A stretch of DNA of 64,000 bases, taken from positions 31,017 to 95,016 of the forward strand of contig NZ_BONX01000063.1 in assembly GCF_016862935.1 (NCBI RefSeq), given 5' to 3'. Positions 1 to 8,570 of the stretch are shown piece by piece. A program made the position numbers and the translations under genes. The stretch is from Plantactinospora mayteni (GTDB lineage: Bacteria; Actinomycetota; Actinomycetes; Mycobacteriales; Micromonosporaceae). Each line of letters starts with the position of its first letter. Position 1 is the first letter of the stretch. The notes beneath the pieces are model-generated. The model saw only the letters and a list, made by a program, of their open reading frames with translations. It made no database searches and was not told the origin of the DNA.

Positions 1-340
1 GCAGGCCGAGCGCCGCCGCCGCCATCCCCGGCCCGGCCACCAGCAGCAGGATCATGTGCTGGGCCATGTGACCCGTGAAGGAGCCCTCGGCCCGCTCGTG
101 TACCGGGCCGGTCGACGCGACCAGCACCGCGGCGACGCCCAGCCCGAACGCCGCGACCCGCCACCGGGGGACCACCGCGCCGACGCCGCGCCGGCTCCAC
201 AGCTCGTGTACGCCCCGGCCGTACCCGGCGCCGAGCATCGCGAGCGTGCCGAGCAGGGCCAGGTTCGTCCACGCCTGCCCGGCCACGGTGCCGTGGGCCA
301 GCGGTTCGACCGGCCCGGCCCAGCCGTTCACCGTTGACAT
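1..340 (-). CDS. ctaG: CtaG-type cytochrome oxidase assembly factor (partial)
   Basis: The gene runs off the left edge, so only its first 113 codons are visible from the ATG at 340. The product is hydrophobic and contains HMAQHMILLLVAGP, a signature of the caa3_CtaG membrane proteins that help assemble the copper centre of caa3 oxidases. It is the last visible gene of the minus-strand oxidase operon, and its start lies 13 bases inside the end of the preceding gene, which suggests coupled translation. Motif and position support the family strongly; the missing C-terminus cannot be judged. Confidence 0.85.
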   Translation of the reverse strand, partial: MSTVNGWAGPVEPLAHGTVAGQAWTNLALLGTLAMLGAGYGRGVHELWSRRGVGAVVPRWRVAAFGLGVAAVLVASTGPVHERAEGSFTGHMAQHMILLLVAGPGMAAAALGL

Positions 341-732
341 GGCGACAGCACCAGGGCGGCGACACCGCCGAGCACGATCATGGCCAGCGCCAGCGTGTTC
401 AACCAGAGCCCGACGAAGGCCAGCAGATGGGCGCGGCCCACCGACTGCTCGCCGCCCTCCGGCAGGTCGGCGCGGGTACGCCGCCAGGCGAGCACCGAGA
501 CGCCGAGCGCGGCGACGGCACCGGCCGCCGGGAGGAGAACCGCCAGCGCGATGGCGCCGGTCAGCGGGAACCCGGCGAGTTCGTCGTGCCCGGCCTCGCA
601 GGTGAGTTCGTCGATGCTCCAGGCGGCCAGCGCGTGCACGGTCCAGGACAGCACGCCACCGAGTACGGCGAACCAGAGCAGCAGCCCGCCGAAGGTGGCC
701 GCCCGGGGCGAGAGTCGCTCGGTCAACGTCAC
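328..732 (-). CDS. Small membrane protein of the oxidase operon
   Basis: 134 residues from a GTG at 732 that overlaps the subunit III stop codon (GTGA). There are three predicted membrane helices, around residues 15-37, 55-80 and 100-128, two cysteines (in CEAGH and near the end in PCQR), and an Arg/Glu-rich loop before the last helix. I do not recognise a named family. Its place between subunit III and ctaG, with overlaps on both sides, suggests an accessory or assembly protein of the caa3 oxidase, as a subunit IV-like position would. That role is inferred from context only. Confidence 0.75.
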   Translation of the reverse strand: MTLTERLSPRAATFGGLLLWFAVLGGVLSWTVHALAAWSIDELTCEAGHDELAGFPLTGAIALAVLLPAAGAVAALGVSVLAWRRTRADLPEGGEQSVGRAHLLAFVGLWLNTLALAMIVLGGVAALVLSPCQR

Positions 733-1358
733 AACCTCGGCGAGAGGTAGACGGTGAACAGGATCGCCACCCAGACCGCGTCGACGAAGTGCCAGTAGTA
801 GGCGACGATGCGGACCCGCTCGTAGCGGTGCGGGCCGAAACTGCCGTGCAGGGAGGCGACGAGCAGCCAGCAGACCATCAGCAGCCCGACGGCGACGTGC
901 GAGCCGTGGAAGGTGGTGATGGCGTAGAACAGCGACCCGTAGACGTTGGTGGTGAAGGTGTACTCGCGGAGGATCCCGGAGTACTCCACGCCCTGTAGGC
1001 CGAGGAACGTCCCGCCCATCACGAGGGTGCCGAAGAGGCCGGCCCGCAACTGCCAGCGCCGGCCCTGCCGGATGCCCGCCTCGGCCCAGAGCACCGGCAG
1101 GCTGCTCGGCACCAGTACCGCTGTCATGATCAACGGCAGCAGGAGTTCCGGCTGCCGGATCCCGTCGGGCGGCCACGGGGCGCCGTGCTGGAACCGGAGG
1201 TAGAAGTAACTGCCGAACAGCGCGGCGAAGAGCGTCCCCTCGGTGGTGAGGAACAGCATCACCCCCCACCAGCCGGTCGACCGGCCGACCGGTTCCTCGG
1301 TGGCCAACCCGGTCGGGCGGGTCGCCGCCGTCAAGATGCCCTCGCCGCGCTCGGTCAT
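729..1358 (-). CDS. ctaE: Cytochrome c oxidase subunit III
   Basis: 209 residues from ATG 1358, overlapping the subunit I stop by four bases (ATGA). About five membrane helices; WWGVMLFLTTEGTLFAALFG near the start, TTFHGSHVAVGL and YYWHFVDAVWVAILFTVY at the end are hallmark subunit III segments. It is the membrane subunit that stabilises the catalytic core of haem-copper oxidases. At about 209 residues it is the short bacterial form of five helices rather than seven. Its position immediately after ctaD in an overlapping operon supports a stoichiometric partner of the caa3 oxidase. Confidence 0.93.
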   Translation of the reverse strand: MTERGEGILTAATRPTGLATEEPVGRSTGWWGVMLFLTTEGTLFAALFGSYFYLRFQHGAPWPPDGIRQPELLLPLIMTAVLVPSSLPVLWAEAGIRQGRRWQLRAGLFGTLVMGGTFLGLQGVEYSGILREYTFTTNVYGSLFYAITTFHGSHVAVGLLMVCWLLVASLHGSFGPHRYERVRIVAYYWHFVDAVWVAILFTVYLSPRL

Positions 1359-3286
1359 GCCGGCACGCCCGCTTCCTCCGGGGTACGGTGCGCCGGCCAG
1401 AGCCACCCGGCCAGCGTGCCGGCGAACAGGGCGCCACCGGCGGCGGCGACCCAGTACCAGGCGAAGAGCAGACCGACGAAGACGGTCAGCAGGCCGATGG
1501 CGGCCACCAGCGGTTTGAGGGTCTCCTCCGGCATCCGCACCGCCCGCTCGTAGCGGCCGTCGAGTTCGCTGGTGAACAGGGTCTGCCGGCCGTCGGTCAG
1601 GATCCGGTCCTCGGTCGCGCCCGGTCCGGTGGATTCGGCGGTACGCGGGTCCCAGACCGGATGCAGGCTGTGCACCCGGGGCAGCACCGGGAAGTTGTAC
1701 GGCTTCGGCGGTGAACTGGTGGCCCACTCCAGGCTGTCGCCGCCCCACGGGTCGTCCGGGGCGGGCGCTCCGCGCCGCAGCGCGTGTACCACCCCGACCG
1801 CCACCAGCAACAACCCGAGGCCCAGCACGTACGCCCCGACGGTGGCCAGCAGGTTCCACGGGTCCCAGCCGAGCCCGCCGGGATAGGTGTAGACCCGGCG
1901 GGGCATGCCGAGCAGCCCGGAGACGTGCATCGGGAAGAAGGTGAGGTTCATGCCGACGAAGATCAGCCAGAAGGCGTACCGGCCGAGCCGCTCGCTGTAC
2001 ATCCGCCCGGAGATCTTCGGCAGCCAGTAGTAGATCGCGGCCAGGATCGGGAAGACCGCCCCGCCGAACAGCACGTAGTGGAAGTGCGCCACCACGAAGT
2101 ACGAGTCGGTGGTCTGCTGGTCGAAGGCGGTCAGCGCGAACATCACCCCGGTGAAGCCGCCGATCACGAAGGTGACGATGAAACCGACGACGAAGAGGAA
2201 CGGCACCCGTACGACGATCCGGCCCAGCAGCATGGTGGCGAGCCAGGCGAAGATCTGGAGTCCCGACGGGATCGTGATGATCGTGCTCGCGGCGCTGAAG
2301 AAGCCGTACGACAGTTGGGGCAGGCCGGTGGCGAACATGTGGTGCACCCAGACCCCGAACGAGATGATGGCGATCGCGACCACCGAGAGGACGATCAGCG
2401 GGTAGGCGACGATGCCGCGCCGGCAGAAGACCGGCAGTACCGCCGAGACGATGCCGAGCGCGGGCATCACGATGATGTAGACGTCCGGGTGGCCGAAGAT
2501 CCAGAACAGGTGCTGCCAGAGCAGCACGTTCCCGCCCCGGTCGGTGTCGAAGAACCGGGTGTCGAAGCGGCGGTCGAGGAAGAGCAGGGCGTTGTCGAGG
2601 TTCAGCACCGGCAGCGCGAAAATGACCATGAACGAGGTGGCGACGATCGCCCAGACGAAGACCGGTACCCGGTTGAGCGACATCCCGGGAGCACGCAGCT
2701 TCAGCGAGGTGACGATGAAGTTGATCGCGCCGGCCGAGGTGGAGATGCCCAGGAAGAGCAGCCCCAGCGTGTAGACGTCCAGGTGCAGGCCGGGCGTGTG
2801 CCGCTCGTCGGTCAACGGCACGTACGCGAACCAGCCGCCGTTCGGGGCGGCCCCGGCCGGCACGCTCGCCCACATGAAGAGCCCGGCGAAGAGGAACACC
2901 CAGTAGCCGAAGGCGTTCAGCCGGGGAAAGGCCATGTCCCGGGCGCCGACCATCAGTGGCACCAGGAAGTTGCCGAACCCGAACAGCATCGGGGTGGAGA
3001 ACAGGAAGATCATCGCCGTGCCGTGCATGCTGAAGAGCTGGTTGTATTCGCCCGGCGACAGGATCTCGGCCTCCGGCCCGGCCAACTGGGTCCGCATCGC
3101 CAGCGCACTGAATCCGGCGAAGCCGAAGAAGACCGCCGCGGTGACCAGGTAGCGCCGCCCGATCCGCTTGTGGTCCACGGTGCTGAACCAGCCCCGCAGG
3201 GTCGGCGGCTCCGCCCACTCGGCGGTCAGCCTCTCGACCACCTCGGTGCCGGGGCCGGCACCGCGCTCGGTCGTACTCGACGGCAT
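1355..3286 (-). CDS. ctaD: caa3-type cytochrome c oxidase subunit I
   Basis: 643 residues from ATG 3286, with GGAGGAGG just upstream. This is the haem-copper catalytic subunit reducing O2 to water and pumping protons. Visible landmarks are FSTVDHKRIG at the N-terminus, HLFWIFGHPDVYIIV (CuB histidine and cross-linked tyrosine), the HHMFATGLP loop and HFHYVLFGG (haem ligands). Two extra helices after about residue 560 form a C-terminal extension. Two usual proton-path residues differ: the glutamate of HPEVY is Asp here, and the lysine of the PTGIKIF segment is Gln in PSGLQIF. The subunit I identity is secure; the consequence of these changes is not. Confidence 0.96.
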   Translation of the reverse strand: MPSSTTERGAGPGTEVVERLTAEWAEPPTLRGWFSTVDHKRIGRRYLVTAAVFFGFAGFSALAMRTQLAGPEAEILSPGEYNQLFSMHGTAMIFLFSTPMLFGFGNFLVPLMVGARDMAFPRLNAFGYWVFLFAGLFMWASVPAGAAPNGGWFAYVPLTDERHTPGLHLDVYTLGLLFLGISTSAGAINFIVTSLKLRAPGMSLNRVPVFVWAIVATSFMVIFALPVLNLDNALLFLDRRFDTRFFDTDRGGNVLLWQHLFWIFGHPDVYIIVMPALGIVSAVLPVFCRRGIVAYPLIVLSVVAIAIISFGVWVHHMFATGLPQLSYGFFSAASTIITIPSGLQIFAWLATMLLGRIVVRVPFLFVVGFIVTFVIGGFTGVMFALTAFDQQTTDSYFVVAHFHYVLFGGAVFPILAAIYYWLPKISGRMYSERLGRYAFWLIFVGMNLTFFPMHVSGLLGMPRRVYTYPGGLGWDPWNLLATVGAYVLGLGLLLVAVGVVHALRRGAPAPDDPWGGDSLEWATSSPPKPYNFPVLPRVHSLHPVWDPRTAESTGPGATEDRILTDGRQTLFTSELDGRYERAVRMPEETLKPLVAAIGLLTVFVGLLFAWYWVAAAGGALFAGTLAGWLWPAHRTPEEAGVPA

Positions 3287-3310
3287 GCGCCCTCCTCCGC
3301 TCCCCCGGCG

Positions 3311-4327
3311 CTACCGCAGCGATTGCAGGTAGGCGATCAGATCGGGCAGCGCCGCCGCGTCCACCGGCTGCGGCGGCATCGCGTTGCCCGGCTTGACCGT
3401 CTGCGAGTTGGCGATCCAGCCGCCCAGGTGTCCGCCGTCGTTCGACACCGCACCGGCGCCGAGGCTCCAGCGGGCGCCAACCGTGGAGAGGTCCGGCCCG
3501 ACGGTGCCGGTGGCGGCGGTACCCCGCACGGTGTGGCAGGCGACGCAGGCGCTGCCCAGGAACGCCTGCTGCCCGCGTCGCTCGGCGTCGCTGTCCGGCG
3601 TCCGGGCCGGGGCGCCGAGCCGGGCCAGCCAGGCGTCGAACTCCGCCCGGGGCCGCGCCACCACCAGGAACGCCATGTGGGCGTGCTGCAATCCGCAGTA
3701 CTCGGCGCACTGCCCTCGGTATTCTCCGGGGCGCTCCGCGTGCAGCCAGGTCTCGCGTACCTTGCCGGCGATCAGGTCGGTCTTCGGCATCAGTTGCGGC
3801 ACCCAGAAGCTGTGCAGGACGTCGACCGTACGGAGCCGGACCAGCACCGGCTCGCCGACCGGGATCTGGATCTCGTTGGCCGTGGCACCGTCGACGCCGG
3901 CGTACCGCACCTCCCACCACCACTTGTGGCCGGTCACCTCGACGGTCACCGCGGGCGGCACCTCGGGGGTACTCAGCGCGGCCAGGTCACGCAGGCCGAT
4001 GCCGTACACCGTCAACAGCACCACGATGGGCAGGCCGGCCCCGGCGACGACGACGAACCGGGTCGGTTCGGACCGGTTGACCCGCCGGTCCGGCCGGCGG
4101 CGGAACACCAGCGCCCAGACGAGCAGGGCCATGACCTCCACGAACACCACGACGGAGATCCAGAACAGCAGCCACCAGAAGCCCTCCACCCGGCGTGCGC
4201 CGAAGCCCGCCGGGTCGAGCGTCGAGGGTCCGCCGCCCGCGCAGCCGGAGAGCAGCAGGAGCAGGCCACCGCCGGCCGACCCGGCGACGAACCGGCGGCT
4301 GCGAACCACGGCGTCCGTACTCGCCAC
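3311..4327 (-). CDS. ctaC: caa3 oxidase subunit II with fused cytochrome c
   Basis: 338 residues from GTG 4327, with GGAGGAG 10 bases upstream. An N-terminal lipoprotein signal (LLLLLSGCAGG) is followed by two helices, the cupredoxin CuA domain (HSFWVPQL, then CAEYCGLQHAHM with both Cys, His and Met ligands) and a C-terminal cytochrome c domain with CVACH at about residue 262 and an axial Met in GNAMPP. It takes electrons from soluble carriers and passes them via haem c and CuA to subunit I. First gene of the oxidase operon. The covalently bound haem explains the cytochrome c maturation genes on the other side of the promoter region. Confidence 0.95.
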   Translation of the reverse strand: MASTDAVVRSRRFVAGSAGGGLLLLLSGCAGGGPSTLDPAGFGARRVEGFWWLLFWISVVVFVEVMALLVWALVFRRRPDRRVNRSEPTRFVVVAGAGLPIVVLLTVYGIGLRDLAALSTPEVPPAVTVEVTGHKWWWEVRYAGVDGATANEIQIPVGEPVLVRLRTVDVLHSFWVPQLMPKTDLIAGKVRETWLHAERPGEYRGQCAEYCGLQHAHMAFLVVARPRAEFDAWLARLGAPARTPDSDAERRGQQAFLGSACVACHTVRGTAATGTVGPDLSTVGARWSLGAGAVSNDGGHLGGWIANSQTVKPGNAMPPQPVDAAALPDLIAYLQSLR

Positions 4328-4425
4328 CGGTCACCGACTCCTCCGGACGTGGATCAGATGTCGACAGCCTAATTGGACTAAGAGGGCTTATAGGGCTTTT
4401 ACTCTCTTTTCCTCTGCTCTCGTGC
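4328..4425. promoter_or_regulatory. Divergent promoter region, oxidase versus ccm genes
   Basis: About 100 bases separate the starts of ctaC (minus) and ccmC (plus). The stretch 4371-4412 is strikingly AT-rich for this genome (CCTAATTGGACTAAGAGGGC followed by TTATAGGG and pyrimidine runs), as expected for a shared regulatory region. No -35/-10 pair with standard spacing was found on the plus strand. ccmC has no clear ribosome binding site before its ATG pair. Confidence 0.5.
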
Positions 4426-5259
4426 ATGATGGGCAAGGTGGAGCTTTCCAACCAGGGGTACCCGCTCGACCGGCACCCGCCGAGGTGGACCGCCGACGGC
4501 CGGCGCGGTGCCGCCGACCGGCGGACCCTGGGCTGGCTGGCCGCCGGTCTCGGCGCGGTCGCCGCGCCGGCCGGCCTGCTCATCGCCCCGCCGGACCAGT
4601 TGCAGGGCAACACCCAGCGGTTGATGTACCTGCACGTGCCGGCGGCCTGGACGGCCTACCTGGCCTTCGCCGCCGTGCTCGCCGCCAGCCTGGGCTACCT
4701 CGCCACCCGCGACCTGCGCTGGGACCGGTGCGCGCGGGTCGCCGCGGAACTCGGCGTCGGCCTCACCGCGCTGACCATCGCGCTCGGCGCCCTCTGGGGA
4801 CGGGCCGTCTGGGGTACCTGGTGGGACTGGGACCCGAGGCTGGTCAGCACCGCCCTGCTCCTGCTGGTCTACGCCGGTTACCTGGCCCGCCGCCAAGTCC
4901 TCGCGCAGCGGTACGCCGAGGCCGGCCCGCTGGCCGCGCACCGGGTCGCCCGGCCGGCCGCGTTCACCGGGATGGCGGGATTCGTCCTGGTGCCGGTGGT
5001 GCACTTCTCCGTCGTGTGGTGGCGTTCCCTACACCAACCGGCCACGATCCTCGCCCCCGAGCGGCCGCCCATCCATCCGCTGATGGCGACGGCACTGCTG
5101 TTGAGCCTGGCCGCGTTCACCGCCGGGGCGGCATGGATATTCCTGCGCCGACTCGCCGCCCTCGACCGGTCGACGCCGGCCGGGACCGGACACCCGCCGA
5201 CACCGGCCGTCGAAGCCAGGCCGGCAGCGGACCGCGCCACCCTGGTGGAGATCCGGTGA
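4426..5259 (+). CDS. ccmC: CcmC-type haem handling protein
   Basis: 277 residues from the first of two adjacent ATG codons (4426, 4429); no clear ribosome binding site precedes either. About six membrane helices, with the tryptophan-rich WGTWWDWDPRLVS motif (4807-4845) that CcmC uses with flanking histidines (HVPAAW; PVVHFSVVWW) to present haem to CcmE. The C-terminal 30 residues are Pro/Ala-rich. First gene of a six-gene System I cytochrome c maturation cluster, ending in a four-base overlap with the next gene. CcmC is distinguished from the related CcsA by its short length and motif spacing. Confidence 0.9.
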   Translation: MMGKVELSNQGYPLDRHPPRWTADGRRGAADRRTLGWLAAGLGAVAAPAGLLIAPPDQLQGNTQRLMYLHVPAAWTAYLAFAAVLAASLGYLATRDLRWDRCARVAAELGVGLTALTIALGALWGRAVWGTWWDWDPRLVSTALLLLVYAGYLARRQVLAQRYAEAGPLAAHRVARPAAFTGMAGFVLVPVVHFSVVWWRSLHQPATILAPERPPIHPLMATALLLSLAAFTAGAAWIFLRRLAALDRSTPAGTGHPPTPAVEARPAADRATLVEIR

Positions 5260-5420
5260 AGGGCTGGCTCGACGTGCTGGCCGGCCTCGCCCTCACGGCC
5301 GCCGCCGTTGGCTGGGCGATCCGGTGGAGCGCCCGACCGGCCCACCCCGTTCGGGCCCGGGTCACCCGCCGTACCGGCGCTGCCGCCCGGTCGACCCGCC
5401 ACCCGGCAGGCCCCGCGTGA
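5256..5420 (+). CDS. Short one-helix protein, CcmD-like
   Basis: 54 residues from GTG 5256, overlapping the ccmC stop (GTGA) and the next start (GTGA). One membrane helix (about residues 4-22, WLDVLAGLALTAAAVGWAI) is followed by a basic Arg-rich tail facing the cytoplasm. CcmD proteins of System I are short, poorly conserved single-helix proteins encoded between ccmC and ccmE, exactly this position and topology. The identity is inferred from place and shape, not from sequence motifs. Confidence 0.6.
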   Translation: MKGWLDVLAGLALTAAAVGWAIRWSARPAHPVRARVTRRTGAAARSTRHPAGPA

Positions 5421-5863
5421 TCCGCCCGACCCGGGCCGGCCTGACCCTGACCGCCGTCGTCCTCGCCGGCACCGGGCTGCTCACCTACGGCGGGCTGCGG
5501 GGCACCCTCAGCTACTACCGGACCCCGGCGGAGGTGGCCGCCGACCCGGACGCCCGGACGACCCGGGCCCGGCTCGGCGGCACCGTCGTGCCCGGATCCG
5601 TCGAACACCACGGCGGACAGACGGTCTTCCGGCTCGTCGCCGACGGCCACGAGATCACCGTACGGCAGCACGGCATGCCGCCGGACACCTTCCGGCCCGG
5701 CCAGGACGCGGTCGTCGAGGGCGTACTCGGCCCGGACGGCGTCTTCCGCTCGGACCAGGTACTCGTGCGGCACGGCAACGAGTACCGCCCCGCCGACACC
5801 GACACGGGGACAGATGCCGGGACTGGGACCGGCACCGGGACAGACGCCGGGACGGAGCGGTGA
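5417..5863 (+). CDS. ccmE: CcmE haem chaperone
   Basis: 148 residues from GTG 5417. An N-terminal anchor helix (about 8-28) precedes an OB-fold-like domain with GGTVVPGSVE, and the C-terminal motif VRHGNEYRP contains the haem-attaching histidine and following tyrosine of CcmE (HxxxY arrangement). CcmE carries haem covalently on the outer face of the membrane and hands it to CcmF/CcmH. The last 25 residues are an unusual acidic, Thr/Gly/Asp-rich run made of repeated GTDAGT-like units. Overlaps both neighbours by four bases. Confidence 0.9.
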   Translation: MIRPTRAGLTLTAVVLAGTGLLTYGGLRGTLSYYRTPAEVAADPDARTTRARLGGTVVPGSVEHHGGQTVFRLVADGHEITVRQHGMPPDTFRPGQDAVVEGVLGPDGVFRSDQVLVRHGNEYRPADTDTGTDAGTGTGTGTDAGTER

Positions 5864-7953
5864 CCGGTCAGGTCGGCACCTGGGCGCTCGGCGCCGGCCT
5901 CATCGCCACCGTGGCGGCCACCCTGCTGTGGCTGCGCCTCGCACTCCACCCCGGTACGCCGGCCCGGGCGGCCCGACTGGCCACCGGAGCCGGACTGCTC
6001 TGCGCCGCCGTGGCCTGCGGCGCGCTGGAATGGGCACTGCTGCGCCACGACTTCGGCGTCCGGTTCGTCGCCGAGAACGGCAGCCGGCGCCTCGGCACCT
6101 ACCACACCGTCACCAGCCTGTGGTCGGCACTCGACGGGTCACTGCTGTTGTGGCTGCTCATCCTCACCGGCTACGCGAGCCTGCTCGGCCGGCTCGGGCA
6201 ACGCCACGACCAGCGGCTACACCAGTGGGCGATGACCCTGGTCAGCGTGGTCAGCCTGTTCTTCTTCGCGCTGTCGCACTTCGCCGCCAACCCGTTCGAT
6301 CCGGTCCACCCCGTACCGTCGGACGGCCCCGGCCCCAACCCCCTGCTCCAGGAGCACCCCGCGATGGGGCTGCACCCGCCGCTGCTGTACGCCGGATACA
6401 TCGGGCTGGTGGTGCCGTTCGCGTACGCGCTCGCCGGGCTGCTGGCCGGAGAGCCCACCCGGAGCTGGCTGCGGGCCGCCCGCCGGTGGACGCTGGCGGC
6501 CTGGGCGTGTCTCACCGCCGGTATCGCGCTCGGCGCCTGGTGGTCGTACGCGGTGCTGGGCTGGGGCGGCTACTGGGCCTGGGATCCGGTCGAGAACGCC
6601 TCGCTGCTGCCCTGGCTGACCGCCACCGCCTTCCTGCACTCGGTGCTGGGTCGGCGGGCCTCGGCCCGGTCCGGCTGGCCGGTGGCGCTGGCCTGCGCCA
6701 GCTTCCTGCTGGTCCTGGTCGGCACGTTCCTCACCCGCTCCGGACTGGTGGCCAGTGTGCACGCCTTCACCGAGTCGACGCTCGGCCCCATGCTGCTCGG
6801 GTTCCTGCTGCTGACCGCGATCGGCACCGTCGTCCTGGTCTGCTGGCGCGGCACCTCGGACCCGTACCCACCGGAGGCGACGCCGCCGCTGTCCCGGGCC
6901 ACCGCCCTGCTCGGCAACCGGATCCTGCTCACCACCATCACGGCGGTGGTACTGGTCGGCACCGTCCTGCCGCCGGTCGCGCAGGCCCTCTCCGGCACCG
7001 GTACCGCGGTCGGGCCGGCGTACTTCAACCGGACCGCGGTGCCGCTGGCGATCGCCGTACTGGCCCTGATGGGTCTGGCCGTGCTGCTGCCGCCCAGCGG
7101 TACCAGGCCCGCCGAGACGGCCCGCCGCAGCGTCGCTCCGGCGGCCGTCGGCCTCGCCGTCGTCGCGGTCACCGGGCTGGCCAGTCGCCCCGGGCCGATG
7201 GTGCTGGCCGCCTTCGGCTGCGCCGGGTTCACCCTGGCCGCCACCGCCGCCGCGCTGGCCCGGCGGATCCGGGCCGGTGGCACCCTCCGAACCGCCCGGT
7301 TGCGCTCGGCGCTCGGCGGATCGGTGGCACACGCCGGCATCGCGCTGGTGGCGGTCGGCATCGCCGGCTCCTCGGCCTACACCGTGGCGACGGAACGCGA
7401 ACTGCCGATCGGTCAGACGCTGGCAGTACCCGGCGCCACCGTACGGCTGGCGGCGGTCGACCGCGTCCGCACCGGATCCGGCATGACGGTCCGGGCCCGA
7501 CTCACGATCGCACCGTCGGCGGGATCACCGCAGACACTCACCCCGGAGCTGACCTACCATCCGGCTCAGGACACGACGGTGAGCGTCCCCGCCGTCCGTA
7601 CCGGGCTGCTCCGCGACACCTACGCCACCCTCCTCGCGGTATCGGCCGACGGCCGTTCCGCCACGATCCGGTTGGCGGCCAACCCGATGGTGTCACTGAT
7701 CTGGGCCGGCGGGGCGCTGACCGCACTGGGTGGCCTGCTCGCCCTCGGCACCGCACCGCTGACCTCGCGCCGACGACGCCGGACAGCCTGGCCTGGGCGC
7801 CCGCTGACCTCGCGCGGACGACACCGGACAGCCTGGCCTGGGCGCCCGCTGACCTCGCGCCGACGACGCCGGACAGCCCAGCCCGGGCGACCGACGGCGG
7901 GAACCGCCCGGCCGGTACCGGCCAGCGCGTCCACACCGGGAGCGGCGGAGTGA
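5860..7953 (+). CDS. ccmF: CcmF cytochrome c haem lyase subunit
   Basis: 697 residues from GTG 5860. A large polytopic membrane protein with the tryptophan-rich WGGYWAWDPVENASLLPW motif (about 6562-6615), EHPAMGLHPPLLYAGY and FLTRSGLVASVHAF, all hallmarks of CcmF/NrfE haem lyases, which attach haem to CXXCH motifs of apocytochromes. The C-terminus is odd: after the last helix, three near-identical 15-residue Arg-rich repeats (LTSRRRRRTAWPGRP) are encoded by a 45-bp tandem repeat, then a Pro/Ala tail. The likely clients include the fused cytochrome c of the neighbouring CtaC. Confidence 0.93.
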   Translation: MTGQVGTWALGAGLIATVAATLLWLRLALHPGTPARAARLATGAGLLCAAVACGALEWALLRHDFGVRFVAENGSRRLGTYHTVTSLWSALDGSLLLWLLILTGYASLLGRLGQRHDQRLHQWAMTLVSVVSLFFFALSHFAANPFDPVHPVPSDGPGPNPLLQEHPAMGLHPPLLYAGYIGLVVPFAYALAGLLAGEPTRSWLRAARRWTLAAWACLTAGIALGAWWSYAVLGWGGYWAWDPVENASLLPWLTATAFLHSVLGRRASARSGWPVALACASFLLVLVGTFLTRSGLVASVHAFTESTLGPMLLGFLLLTAIGTVVLVCWRGTSDPYPPEATPPLSRATALLGNRILLTTITAVVLVGTVLPPVAQALSGTGTAVGPAYFNRTAVPLAIAVLALMGLAVLLPPSGTRPAETARRSVAPAAVGLAVVAVTGLASRPGPMVLAAFGCAGFTLAATAAALARRIRAGGTLRTARLRSALGGSVAHAGIALVAVGIAGSSAYTVATERELPIGQTLAVPGATVRLAAVDRVRTGSGMTVRARLTIAPSAGSPQTLTPELTYHPAQDTTVSVPAVRTGLLRDTYATLLAVSADGRSATIRLAANPMVSLIWAGGALTALGGLLALGTAPLTSRRRRRTAWPGRPLTSRGRHRTAWPGRPLTSRRRRRTAQPGRPTAGTARPVPASASTPGAAE
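7759..7893 (+). repeat. 45-bp tandem repeat x3 inside ccmF
   Basis: Three in-frame copies of a 45-base unit at 7759-7803, 7804-7848 and 7849-7893. Copies one and three share CTGACCTCGCGCCGACGACG; the middle copy differs at a few bases. Each encodes a basic 15-residue segment on the last soluble tail of CcmF. Since the length is a multiple of three, copy-number change would keep the frame. Confidence 0.95.
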
Positions 7954-8570
7954 TCGCCCGGCTGCCGCCGTGGGGGCCTGACCAGATCACCGACGAGGGG
8001 CGGGACGGCGTGCCACGCCGACGGCCGCTGCCCCGGCTCCCGGGCATCCGGCGCCGGCGACTGCTGCTGGCCCTCGGCCTGGGCGCGCTGGGTGTGACCG
8101 GGGCGGTCGGCATGACCGGTACCGGCGGCACGAAGGCACCGGTGGGCAGCCCGGGAACACCCGCACCGGCACTGCGCGGCCCGACCCTGGCCGGGGAGCC
8201 GTTCGACCTCGCCGAGCTACGCGGCCGGGTCGTACTCGTCAACGTCTTCGCCTCCTGGTGCGGCCCGTGCCGGGACGAGCTGCCGATGCTGGCCGACGCC
8301 CAGCGCCGCTGGTCGGAGCGGGTCCTGCGGGTGGTCGGCCTGGCCGTCCGGGACAGCTCGGTGGCCGTCCGCGACCTGCTCGACCAGACGGGAGCCCAGG
8401 ACCTGACCGTGCTGCCCGATCCCACCGGTACGACAGCGGTGGACTGGGGGGCACGCGGTGTGCCGGAGACGTTTCTGGTGGACGGCCACGGCCGGATCGC
8501 GGACCGGGTCATCGGGCCGGTCAGCGCCGAGTGGCTCGACCGGCGGCTGACGCCGCTGCTGGATCCGTGA
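7950..8570 (+). CDS. ccmG: CcmG/TlpA-type thioredoxin
   Basis: 206 residues from GTG 7950, overlapping the ccmF stop. A basic N-terminus and anchor helix (about 33-55) are followed by an extracytoplasmic thioredoxin fold with the redox motif FASWCGPCRDE and the cis-proline region GVPETFLVDG. In System I this protein keeps apocytochrome CXXCH cysteines reduced for haem attachment. Four-base overlaps on both sides place it in the ccm operon. TlpA/ResA-like proteins look similar; context favours CcmG. Confidence 0.88.
   Translation: MIARLPPWGPDQITDEGRDGVPRRRPLPRLPGIRRRRLLLALGLGALGVTGAVGMTGTGGTKAPVGSPGTPAPALRGPTLAGEPFDLAELRGRVVLVNVFASWCGPCRDELPMLADAQRRWSERVLRVVGLAVRDSSVAVRDLLDQTGAQDLTVLPDPTGTTAVDWGARGVPETFLVDGHGRIADRVIGPVSAEWLDRRLTPLLDP

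Noticed and set aside
1784..4372. An 862-codon open frame on the plus strand opposite ctaC and ctaD
   Set aside because: It is the antisense of well-supported oxidase genes; its product is a low-complexity Asp/Glu/His/Arg-rich string typical of GC-rich shadow frames.
4373..4394. TTGGAC and TATAGG as a -35/-10 pair for ccmC
   Set aside because: Spacing is only 10 bases, too short for a standard promoter.
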